Shown in pieces: positions 45,276 to 52,585 of a DNA stretch of 64,000 bases. The DNA is from an uncultured Prevotellaceae bacterium (GTDB lineage: Bacteria; Bacteroidota; Bacteroidia; Bacteroidales; Bacteroidaceae). The notes under the pieces were generated by a model. The model searched no databases, had not been told where the DNA came from, and saw only the letters and a program-made list of their open reading frames with translations. Location: contig ONCG01000002.1 of assembly GCA_900316285.1 (NCBI GenBank), forward strand, positions 123,688-187,687. The letters run 5' to 3'. Position numbers and translations under genes: made by a program. Within the stretch, counting starts at the first letter, position 1. Every line of letters begins with the position of its first letter.

Positions 45276-45320
45276 ATCCGCAATGCGGGCTTAAAAACAT
45301 AAGAAAACAATTGGTTTTGT
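45276..45320 (-). repeat. Dispersed ATCCGC...AACATAAGAAAAC repeat
   Basis: ATCCGCAATGCGGGCTTA then AAAACATAAGAAAACAATTG; same family as 43865-43895. Confidence 0.6.
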
Positions 45321-45330
45321 TTGGATGATT

Positions 45331-45404
45331 TAGGGACGCAACGTGTCGCGTTCTGATGTTTGCCTTTCCCCACCAATAACGTGGCAAGCCGCGTCCCCAC
45401 ATTT
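45331..45404 (+). repeat. REP-like element, copy 4 (partly decayed)
   Basis: Left arm TAGGGACGCAACGTGTCGCG, loop with TGTTTGCCTTTCCCCACCAA, right arm AACGTGGCAAGCCGCGTCCC. The arms have several mismatches. Confidence 0.65.
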
Positions 45405-45494
45405 TCAGGGTTATCTATATAATACCCATGTTTTTTTGTTTTTGCTGTATTCTTAAGTTTTTGCAAAGATGCGATAGCGTATAATCCCACCTAA

Positions 45495-46487
45495 CTATCG
45501 GCGGTCGCGGTTGCCCCACTTCTTGTCGTAGCGTCCTTCAGTGTCGACCTTACCGCCGAACATGTTCAGGCGGTAGCGCACATGGAGCATCGCATAAGAG
45601 TTGATGCTGTTGTAGCGCGTGTCGCTACGTCCCGTTGCTGACACCCAGCGGTTATAGTTACTCTGCTGGCCGAGCAGGTCGTAGAAATTGAGTGCCACGA
45701 TGAGCGACTTGTTCTTCAGGAAGGTCTTCGAGATTTGTCCGTTCCAGATCAACTCATTGGTGTTCGACGACGGGTCGTTGTATCCGCGGCGGCAGTTCTC
45801 GTGCAGATTCGTGCTGACCTCAAAGCCTTGCGGCAAGCGGAGCAGCATCTGGCCGCCGAAGTTGAACTGCCACGTATCGAGGTTGGCATTGGGCTGCAGT
45901 TTGTTGCGCGAATGCTGATAGTTGCACCATCCGTCGAGCGTCACCTCGAACCAGCTGTTACGATAGCTCAGGTTCAGCCGCTCAGAGAGATTCACCGAAC
46001 GCGTCGTGTTCTTCTCGGCATCAGCTTGATGCTGTGCCACATAGCTCACGTAGTGATTGTAGCGAGCTCGTGTGTCGGTTCCTACGTTCCTGTGGGCTGC
46101 CGAATCGAGAGCAGTGTTGAACGTAAAACCTCCGTCGGCATTCCAGTTGCCATTGATGTTCTCGGGCCTTGAAATGCTACCACCAGTCTCGTGGTTATAG
46201 CGCACGAGGTTCGAGATACTGTTGCGTGTGTGGCGATAATTACCATACACCGCTACCGAGCGCTTATACTTGCTGATGTAGTTTTTGTAGTACACGTTCA
46301 GCGAGTTGGTGAACTGCGGCTTCAGACCCGGGTTTCCCTGTGTGATGTAAAGGGGATTCGAGTCGTCGGTGATGTCGAGCAACTGAGTAATATCTGGCTG
46401 TCGGGTATCGCCCCGATAGTGAATCCAGATATTACTTTGCTCTGAGAATTTATAATGTAAGTCTAGTGTTGGAGTCAGATTGGTCAC
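45495..46487 (-). pseudogene. Outer-membrane beta-barrel protein, C-terminal remnant
   Basis: About 330 residues from the C-terminal barrel of a large Bacteroidetes outer-membrane protein (TonB-receptor-like, OMP_b-brl family), usually over 700 aa. Strand-like segments include NLTPTLDLHYKFSEQSN, IHYRGDTRQPDITQLLDI and GNPGLKPQFTNSLNVYYKN. The signal peptide, plug and first half are missing. The frame continues upstream for about 16 more codons, then stops where the sequence switches to the start of a lacI gene, so this is a deletion product rather than a gene start. The GTG at 46487 is an arbitrary boundary. No function is expected in this state. Confidence 0.8.
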
Positions 46488-46579
46488 ATTGCGGATGGTG
46501 TCGACGACACGGTGGAGACGTTCACTCCCAATATTTTAGCTATATCACGCTGCGAGATGCGTTTTATGTCGTTTCTCAT
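46484..46579 (-). pseudogene. LacI-family regulator, N-terminal remnant
   Basis: The minus-strand ATG at 46579 opens MRNDIKRISQRDIAKILGVN, continuing VSTVS, the helix-turn-helix of a LacI-type repressor (compare KDIAKxLGVSxxTVSRAL). After about 25 codons the sequence runs into the outer-membrane barrel gene in another frame and stops at 46484-46486. A TAATTTTG box lies 8 nt upstream and a perfect palindrome further up, so the original promoter region seems intact. Only about 31 residues remain of a family near 340. Confidence 0.75.
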
Positions 46580-46587
46580 ATCTCCTG

Positions 46588-46595
46588 CAAAATTA
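46588..46595 (-). promoter_or_regulatory. TAnnTTTG box of the lacI remnant
   Basis: TAATTTTG followed by CAGGAGAT and the ATG; the spacing implies a very short leader. Confidence 0.55.
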
Positions 46596-46637
46596 CTAAT
46601 TCCTACTAATATGACAACGCAACAACACGTCCATTTG

Positions 46638-46657
46638 TTGCGCAACGCGTTGCGCAA
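46638..46657. promoter_or_regulatory. Perfect 20-bp palindrome, LacI-type operator candidate
   Basis: TTGCGCAACGCGTTGCGCAA is perfectly self-complementary with an AACGCGTT centre, the style of LacI-family operators. It lies about 43 bp upstream of the lacI box and about 115 bp before the divergent metallopeptidase promoter. Confidence 0.6.
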
Positions 46658-46747
46658 TCTGCCTGCAACGACACCTTATTTAATATATATGTGCTCATCA
46701 ATATCGGAAGGACGCATGACCTGAAAAACAAAAAAGTCTGTAAATTG

Positions 46748-46779
46748 TTTGGAAGTTAGCCGACTAATTTGTAACTTTG
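46748..46779 (+). promoter_or_regulatory. Bacteroidetes promoter for the metallopeptidase
   Basis: TTTG at 46748-46751 and TAACTTTG at 46772-46779 with a 20-bp spacer; the gene starts 32 bp later. Confidence 0.7.
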
Positions 46780-46811
46780 TAGCCATAAAAAACTTAAACA
46801 ACTAAACCAAT

Positions 46812-47687
46812 ATGAGATTAGACGGAAGAAGAGAAAGCCAGAACGTCGAGGATCGCCGCGGTATGTCGACGGCGACTAAAGCCGGTATCGGCGGCCTTGG
46901 CGGTATTTTGCTGATTGCCTTGTTCACATTTCTGAGCGGAGGTAATCTCGGCGATGTAGTAGGAAACGTAATCCAGCAGGGTGGTCTCGGACAAGTGCAG
47001 GAAGAGCAAATGGACGGCCAGCGTGAGTTCACGGAAGAGGAGCAGGAGCTCGCTAAGTTCTCGCGCCAGGTGCTGGCAGCCACCGAGGATGTTTGGGGCG
47101 AGGTGTTCCAGCAGATGGGTCGCAAGTATACGCCTCCCACACTGGTGCTCTTTACCAACCGCGTCAACTCGGCCTGTGGTACAGCATCGTCGGCAGTAGG
47201 ACCATTCTATTGCTCTGGCGACCAGAAGCTCTACATCGACTTAAGCTTCTTCACCACCATGAAGCGCCAGATTGGTGCCGACGGCGACTTCTCGTATGCC
47301 TACGTCATCGCTCATGAGGTGGGTCACCACGTGGAGAACCTGCTGGGCATTCTCGGTAAGGCACATCAGCAGATGAACCAAACCGACAAGGTATCGGCCA
47401 ACAAGATCAGCGTGCGTCTGGAGTTACTCGCCGACTACTATGCCGGCGTTTGGGCTCACTACGACAACGAGGAATACAACTCGCTGGAGGAAGGCGATGT
47501 CGAGGAAGCTATCGACTGCGCAGAGAAGATCGGCGACAACTACCTGCAGAAGAAGGCACAAGGCTACGTGCAGCCCGAATCGTTCACGCACGGCACATCT
47601 GCACAGCGCATGAGGTGGCTGAAGCGTGGCATCCAGACGGGCGATATGAGAACCACGACCTTCAATGTTTCGGAGAGTCAGCTCTAA
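46812..47687 (+). CDS. Neutral zinc metallopeptidase, YpfJ family
   Basis: A 291-aa membrane-anchored protein. The first 30 residues are polar (MRLDGRRESQNVEDRRGMST), then a glycine-rich hydrophobic helix (GGLGGILLIALFTFL). The zinc motif HEVGHH lies in YVIAHEVGHHVENLLG, with a downstream Glu region RLELLADYYAGVWAHY. The family is common and its substrate is not known. It has its own promoter and a strong terminator, so it is a single-gene unit. Confidence 0.92.
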   Translation: MRLDGRRESQNVEDRRGMSTATKAGIGGLGGILLIALFTFLSGGNLGDVVGNVIQQGGLGQVQEEQMDGQREFTEEEQELAKFSRQVLAATEDVWGEVFQQMGRKYTPPTLVLFTNRVNSACGTASSAVGPFYCSGDQKLYIDLSFFTTMKRQIGADGDFSYAYVIAHEVGHHVENLLGILGKAHQQMNQTDKVSANKISVRLELLADYYAGVWAHYDNEEYNSLEEGDVEEAIDCAEKIGDNYLQKKAQGYVQPESFTHGTSAQRMRWLKRGIQTGDMRTTTFNVSESQL

Positions 47688-47784
47688 CCCCGCATTGTCA
47701 ATTAATCAGAAAAACTGCCACTACGGAGCTATCGACCATAGCACTCCGCAGTGTGGCAATATGTTCATACGAAAACTGGGAGAA

Positions 47785-47811
47785 GGGCAGACAAGTTGTC
47801 TGCCCTTTTTT
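47785..47811 (+). terminator. Terminator after the metallopeptidase
   Basis: GGGCAGACAA (47785-47794) and TTGTCTGCCC (47796-47805) form a perfect 10-bp stem followed by six Ts. Confidence 0.88.
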
Positions 47812-47876
47812 ATCTGAAAAACGACTATCATTGACAAAAACTATCTACAAAACTACTATTTGCAAACACCTGAACA

Positions 47877-50573
47877 ATGAAAAGAAACACCATCCTTATC
47901 GCTCTGCTGACATTCTGTTGCCTGAGCACTTGGGCACAGACTGCAGCCACACATTTCATCAGCGATGCCGACTACCGCGCAAAGGTAGAGAAGGCATTCG
48001 AAGAGAAGATGCAACTCGTAGGGCCACAGTTCTTCAACACCGACGGTCTGGCACTCAACAGTGAGGAGCAGGAGGCGCTGCGCTTCCTCTATGCCTATAT
48101 GCCCATCGCCGACATCACCGACTATCCAACTGCCTTCCATGCTGCCAACGTGCGCACAGCCTTCGAGGCCCGACGCGAGATGGCATGGGGACAACAGGTG
48201 CCGGAGCTGCTGTTCCGACACTTCGTGTTGCCCACACGAGTGAACAACGAGGCACTCGACCAGGCGCGGCAAGTGTTCTATAAGGAACTGAAGGAGCGTG
48301 TCGGCCACATGCCCATGAAGGACGCCATCCTCGAGGTGAACCACTGGTGCCACGAGCACGTCACCTATCAGCCCAGCGATGCCCGCACGCTCTCGCCGCT
48401 CGCCTGCCTGAAAACGGCTATCGGACGCTGCGGCGAAGAGTCTACCTTTACCGTGACGGCCCTGCGCTCGGTGGGCATTCCTGCCCGACAGGTCTACACG
48501 CCCCGCTGGGCTCACACCGACGACAATCACGCCTGGGTGGAAGCCTGGGCCGACGGTGAGTGGTTCTTCCTGGGTGCCTGCGAGCCCGAACCGGTGTTGA
48601 ACCTCGGTTGGTTCAATGCTCCCGCCTCACGCGCACTGCTCATGCACACCCGTGCTTTCGGCGACTACAACGGTCCTGAAGAGGTGATGCTGCGCACATC
48701 GAACTTCACAGAAATCAACCTCATCGACAACTACGGCTCGACGGGGCGCACCGACTTCCGCATCGTTGACCGAAAGGGACGTGCCGTGAATGGCGCACGC
48801 GTCGATTTCAAAATTTATAACTATGCCGAGTTCTACACCGCCGTGACGAAATACACCGACCAGAAGGGCCGCACCTTCCTCACAGCCGGTCGCGGCGACA
48901 TGCTCGTGTGGGCTTCGAAGGATGGCTGGTACGGCTATGCAAAGGCTTCGTTCGGCAAAGACAAGTTGGTCACCATTCGCCTTTCGCTCAACAACGAAAC
49001 CCTTAGCGAGAAAGACATGCGCTCGGCTGCCATCGACATCGTGCCGCCAGCCGAGCAAGTGCTGCTGCCTCCCGTTCCGGAAGAGCTCACTCGTCAGAAC
49101 AAGGTGCGCTTCGCCTACGAGGATTCGCTGCGCAAGGCTTACGAGCACTCGTTCCTCAGCGCCGACGAAGCCAAGCAGGTATATCCGCAAGCAGCCGAGC
49201 TGCTTGTGAAGGCGCGCTCCAACTGGCCCGTCATAGCCGGTTTCCTCTATAACCACAACGACCGTCCGGAGCGCGCACTCAGCCTGCTGCGCTCACTTAG
49301 CGACAAGGATCTGCGCGACATCACCATCGACATTCTCGACGACCACTACTATGCCGAGAGCGACCAGCTATGCCCGCGCGTAGAAAGCGAGATGCTCATC
49401 CTGCCCTACAAGCGCATCTTCCAGCAGGCAATGGCCGACAGCACATGGACGTTGGCCGACGGACAGCGCGTCACCGGCAAGGACTTCAAGCGCGATCCCT
49501 CGTTACTCGTGAAGTGGACGCAGCAATTCATCCGCATCAATCCCGACCAAAAGACACTGCGCATCGCCCAGACTCCCCTCGGCGTGTGGCGTAGCCGACT
49601 CACCGACACACGCTCGCGCGACATCTTCTTTGTCAGCATGGCCCGCTCGCTGGGCATCGAGGCTCAGAAGGATGTCGTCACGAGTAAGGTGCAATATAAA
49701 GTGAACGGAGGCCAATGGGTCGACGTCAACTTCGACGCCACCGAGCAGGCTACAGCTCCTACGGGCATACTACAGCTCACCTACGAACCCACACCACTGC
49801 TCGACGACCCGAAGTACTACAGCCACTTCAGCATCACACAGATTCTCGACAACGGCACCACCAAGCTTCTGAACTTTGAAGAAGGACAGGTCGACATGGG
49901 TGGCGGCACCAGCTGGAACAACACCTTCCGCAACGGTACGAAGCTCGATGAGGGTACCTACATGCTCACCACAGGCACGCGACTTGCCAACGGCAGTGTG
50001 CTCGCCACGAATCGCATCTTCCACATCGCTGCAGGCAAGACCACTACCCTACCTTTACAGCTTCGCCATAACGACACTGATGTGAGCATCATCGGCTCGT
50101 TCGACTCGGAGTCGCGCTTCCAGCTACTGCCAGGTTTCATGAAAGACGGCAACAAGGAAGTGAAGATTGCCAACGACCCCGTGAGCATTCTCTCGCAGAC
50201 GGGACGCGGCTACTTCGTCGTCGGTGTGCTGGGCGTAGGCCAAGAACCCACCAACCACGCACTGCGCGACATTGCGAAGGCGAAGGCCGACCTTGACAAG
50301 TGGGGACGACCGCTGGTGTTGCTCTTCGAGAGCGAGGGCGATGCTCGCCAGTTTGCCCGTGAGAACTATGGCGACATGCCTACCAATGTCGTCTATGGCA
50401 TCGACACGAACGGCAGCATCCGCAAACAGATTGCCGCACAGATGAAGCTGCAGAATGGCGGTCAGCTTCCGCTCTTCGTCATTGCCGACACCTTCAACCG
50501 TGTTGTCTTTTTCTCTGAAGGATACACCATCGGTCTAGGCGACCAGCTCGTGAAGGTAAGCAGCAAGCTCTGA
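47877..50573 (+). CDS. Exported transglutaminase-like domain protein
   Basis: An 898-aa protein with a signal peptide ending at about residue 20 (CCLSTWAQ). A transglutaminase-like core at about 155-250 has the catalytic Cys in GRCGEES and the His in DDNHAWVEAW, with an acidic residue after. A carboxypeptidase-regulatory-like beta domain follows (about 285-380, RIVDRKGRAVNGARVDFKIY), then a long C-terminal region ending in a thioredoxin-like alpha/beta part (LVLLFESEGDARQFARENYG). Such proteins are periplasmic in Bacteroidetes and may act as peptidases on wall or dietary peptides; the exact reaction is unknown. Confidence 0.82.
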   Translation: MKRNTILIALLTFCCLSTWAQTAATHFISDADYRAKVEKAFEEKMQLVGPQFFNTDGLALNSEEQEALRFLYAYMPIADITDYPTAFHAANVRTAFEARREMAWGQQVPELLFRHFVLPTRVNNEALDQARQVFYKELKERVGHMPMKDAILEVNHWCHEHVTYQPSDARTLSPLACLKTAIGRCGEESTFTVTALRSVGIPARQVYTPRWAHTDDNHAWVEAWADGEWFFLGACEPEPVLNLGWFNAPASRALLMHTRAFGDYNGPEEVMLRTSNFTEINLIDNYGSTGRTDFRIVDRKGRAVNGARVDFKIYNYAEFYTAVTKYTDQKGRTFLTAGRGDMLVWASKDGWYGYAKASFGKDKLVTIRLSLNNETLSEKDMRSAAIDIVPPAEQVLLPPVPEELTRQNKVRFAYEDSLRKAYEHSFLSADEAKQVYPQAAELLVKARSNWPVIAGFLYNHNDRPERALSLLRSLSDKDLRDITIDILDDHYYAESDQLCPRVESEMLILPYKRIFQQAMADSTWTLADGQRVTGKDFKRDPSLLVKWTQQFIRINPDQKTLRIAQTPLGVWRSRLTDTRSRDIFFVSMARSLGIEAQKDVVTSKVQYKVNGGQWVDVNFDATEQATAPTGILQLTYEPTPLLDDPKYYSHFSITQILDNGTTKLLNFEEGQVDMGGGTSWNNTFRNGTKLDEGTYMLTTGTRLANGSVLATNRIFHIAAGKTTTLPLQLRHNDTDVSIIGSFDSESRFQLLPGFMKDGNKEVKIANDPVSILSQTGRGYFVVGVLGVGQEPTNHALRDIAKAKADLDKWGRPLVLLFESEGDARQFARENYGDMPTNVVYGIDTNGSIRKQIAAQMKLQNGGQLPLFVIADTFNRVVFFSEGYTIGLGDQLVKVSSKL

Positions 50574-50598
50574 CATGCTCCATCATAGACATTAGCCA

Positions 50599-50673
50599 AT
50601 GTAGGGACGCGGCGTGCCGCGTTACTGGATGTTGTTTTCCCCTCCAATAACGCGGCACGCCGCGTCCCTACAT
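50599..50673 (+). repeat. REP-like element, copy 5 (perfect arms)
   Basis: Perfect 26-bp arms at 50599-50624 and 50648-50673 (start ATGTAGGGACGCGGCGTGCC) around a 23-bp loop. The least decayed copy in the window. Confidence 0.85.
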
Positions 50674-50701
50674 TCTTTCGCCTAATGACCAATTTGCAGT
50701 A

Positions 50702-50750
50702 AAAGAACTGCCCCCGAAAGTAAACTTACTCTCGGGGGCAGTTCTTTATT
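50702..50750. terminator. Bidirectional terminator
   Basis: AAAGAACTGCCCCCGA (50702-50717) pairs with TCGGGGGCAGTTCTTT (50732-50747). It lies between the convergent transglutaminase and DUF4293 genes and has A and T flanks on both sides. Confidence 0.85.
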
Positions 50751-50761
50751 GTTACCTATAC

Positions 50762-51226
50762 TTATCGGATGCGATCGGCGGCACGAACGAGTCGCTCGTC
50801 GGCCTTGATACCCTTGTAAGCCAAGTAGTTGAAAACAGCTGCCAGGAACGGAAGTACAGACGGCCACGACTGCTGCAACTCGCCAATGGAGGTGAGCTGA
50901 AAGTACTTGTAGTAGGCGAAGAGCACCATCCACACCAGCAACATGAAGATGTTGAACGAGCACAGACGGGCTTGCAACTTGCGATTCTTGAACAGAAAGA
51001 TAGCCACAAACGCCACAACAGCCGGAATTGCCAGTGCAATGAACAAAGGCAGATAGGCAAAATTGTAGCTGGCGCTGTTGCCCTCAGTCTGTACGAGTGC
51101 CATGTTGTAGAGCACAGGCTCGACGCCCATGCCCTGCAGCTGCAGCGTTCCAAGCGGCAGACAGAGGCATACGATGCATGCCACAACAGCCAGGAACAGA
51201 TAGATGGTTTGTTTGCGCTGTATCAT
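50762..51226 (-). CDS. DUF4293 four-helix membrane protein
   Basis: A 154-aa inner-membrane protein with four hydrophobic helices: TIYLFLAVVACIVCLCLPLG, FIALAIPAVVAFVAIFLF, LCSFNIFMLLVWMVLFAYY and VLPFLAAVFNYLAY. It matches DUF4293, a Bacteroidetes family usually encoded next to rpoZ, as here (3 bp gap). Function unknown. Confidence 0.88.
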   Translation of the reverse strand: MIQRKQTIYLFLAVVACIVCLCLPLGTLQLQGMGVEPVLYNMALVQTEGNSASYNFAYLPLFIALAIPAVVAFVAIFLFKNRKLQARLCSFNIFMLLVWMVLFAYYKYFQLTSIGELQQSWPSVLPFLAAVFNYLAYKGIKADERLVRAADRIR

Positions 51227-51229
51227 GGC

Positions 51230-51562
51230 TTACTGCTCTGCATTGTCCTTCGAAGGATCGCGATAGTAGACATTGCCGTCGATAAACTCTTGTGTGGCGA
51301 GCAATGTGGGCTTCGGGAGCTTCTCGTAGTAGCGCGAGATCTCAATCTGCTCACGATTCTCAAACACTTCCTCGAGCGAATCGTTGTAGGAAGCAAACTC
51401 GGCGAGCTTCTTGGTGAGGTCCTGCTTGATTTCGCTGCCAATTTGGTTGGCACGCTTGGCGATGATGACTACGCTCTCATAGATGTTACCAGTCTCCTCG
51501 CAAAGTTCCATAATGTTGCGGGTCTGCGTGTTGACAGGTGCTTTTGACTTTTTGTAATCCAT
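51230..51562 (-). CDS. rpoZ: RNA polymerase omega subunit (Bacteroidetes type)
   Basis: A 110-aa protein. The segment GNIYESVVIIAKRANQIG corresponds to the conserved omega helix that clamps the beta-prime subunit. The Bacteroidetes form is longer and diverged at the ends, with a C-terminal YYEKLPKPTLLATQEFIDG. It lies between bamD and the DUF4293 gene, an arrangement typical of the phylum. Confidence 0.85.
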   Translation of the reverse strand: MDYKKSKAPVNTQTRNIMELCEETGNIYESVVIIAKRANQIGSEIKQDLTKKLAEFASYNDSLEEVFENREQIEISRYYEKLPKPTLLATQEFIDGNVYYRDPSKDNAEQ

Positions 51563-51583
51563 ATTGTTTTTGATTGTTGATTG

Positions 51584-52432
51584 TTATTCTTCAGACTGGT
51601 CGTCGGCATTCTTCGTGTGCTTCTTGCACTTCTCAATGAACTTCTCGGCCAGTGATTTATTCTTGGAATCGGGGAACTCGTTGATGAAGCCGTAGCACTC
51701 ATCCTCGGCATCCTGATAGCGCTCAAGGCGCTTGGCCTCAACGCTGTTCTCGGCCAGCTCGAATTTGCTCTTCATCAGCAGCACCGAGAAATCCTCGCGC
51801 AGCGAGCTGTAGGGATAGTCCTTCAAAGCATTCTCTGCCGTGATGATACAAGCGAGGAAGTTGCTCTCACCACCCGCATTGCAATTGCCGAAGTAGTTGC
51901 CGAGGTCATAATAGAGCTGAGCGGAATAGAGCTCCTTCTGCACGAGCTTGTCCTGCAAGGAGAAGAGGCGGTCCTGGGCTTCCTGCTTCTTGGTGGCTGT
52001 CGGATAGATGTCGAGATACTCCTGGAAGGCCGTGATGGCTGAGAGGGTCTGACTCTGGTCGAGTCGCGGCTCGGGGGTGCTCATGAAAAGGCTCTGACCC
52101 ACATAGAACTTTGCCAGCTCGGCATAGTCGCCACGCGGATAGGAGGAGTAGTACTTACGGAAATACTCGGCTGCCGTCTCGTAGTCCTTGTTGTTATATT
52201 CCGCCATAGCCAGCATGTAGAGACACTCCTGTCCGTTCTGCGAACCCTTGAGCATGGTGACGATACCTTCCAAGATGGAAATGGCACGCGTGTACTTGCC
52301 ACGGGCATAGCACTCCTTGGCATATTCGTACTTATATTGATAGTTGTCCGACTTGTAGACCTGGTTGAACTCCTTGGCACATCCCGTCAGGAGCAACACG
52401 GCACACAGGGTGATCAGAACAGATTTTTTCAT
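51584..52432 (-). CDS. bamD: Outer-membrane assembly lipoprotein BamD
   Basis: A 282-aa lipoprotein of the BAM complex that inserts barrel proteins into the outer membrane. Start at ATG 52432 (MKKSVLITLCAVLLLTGC, lipobox LTGC with Cys 18); an ATG at 52444 four codons earlier is possible. TPR-like repeats fill the protein (YNNKDYETAAEYFRKYYSSY; AITAFQEYLDIYPTATKKQE). A TACTTTTG box at 52454-52461 gives a short leader. First gene of the bamD-rpoZ-DUF4293 operon. Confidence 0.92.
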   Translation of the reverse strand: MKKSVLITLCAVLLLTGCAKEFNQVYKSDNYQYKYEYAKECYARGKYTRAISILEGIVTMLKGSQNGQECLYMLAMAEYNNKDYETAAEYFRKYYSSYPRGDYAELAKFYVGQSLFMSTPEPRLDQSQTLSAITAFQEYLDIYPTATKKQEAQDRLFSLQDKLVQKELYSAQLYYDLGNYFGNCNAGGESNFLACIITAENALKDYPYSSLREDFSVLLMKSKFELAENSVEAKRLERYQDAEDECYGFINEFPDSKNKSLAEKFIEKCKKHTKNADDQSEE

Positions 52433-52546
52433 ACTTTCATTCATTTCGAACTGCAAAAGTACACATATTTCGTCAAAATGCAAAAGCATTTAAAAGATTT
52501 TTGGTAAAATAACACGCTTTTAAACGTTTATTACGTTGAAAATGAG

Positions 52547-52554
52547 TAATTTTG
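52547..52554 (+). promoter_or_regulatory. TAnnTTTG box for uvrB
   Basis: TAATTTTG followed by C, 31 bp before the uvrB ATG. No -33 TTG at standard spacing. Confidence 0.55.
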
Positions 52555-52585
52555 CAACTGGAAAACAATAATTTAGCAAAAAACG

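Larger units (their letters stand above)
45179..45494. other. Repeat-rich intergenic region
   Basis: A 316-bp gap. It contains the near-leaderless promoter of the Smr gene (45187-45194), the ATCCGC-AACATAAGA repeat and the fourth REP-like element. No credible ORF. Confidence 0.6.
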
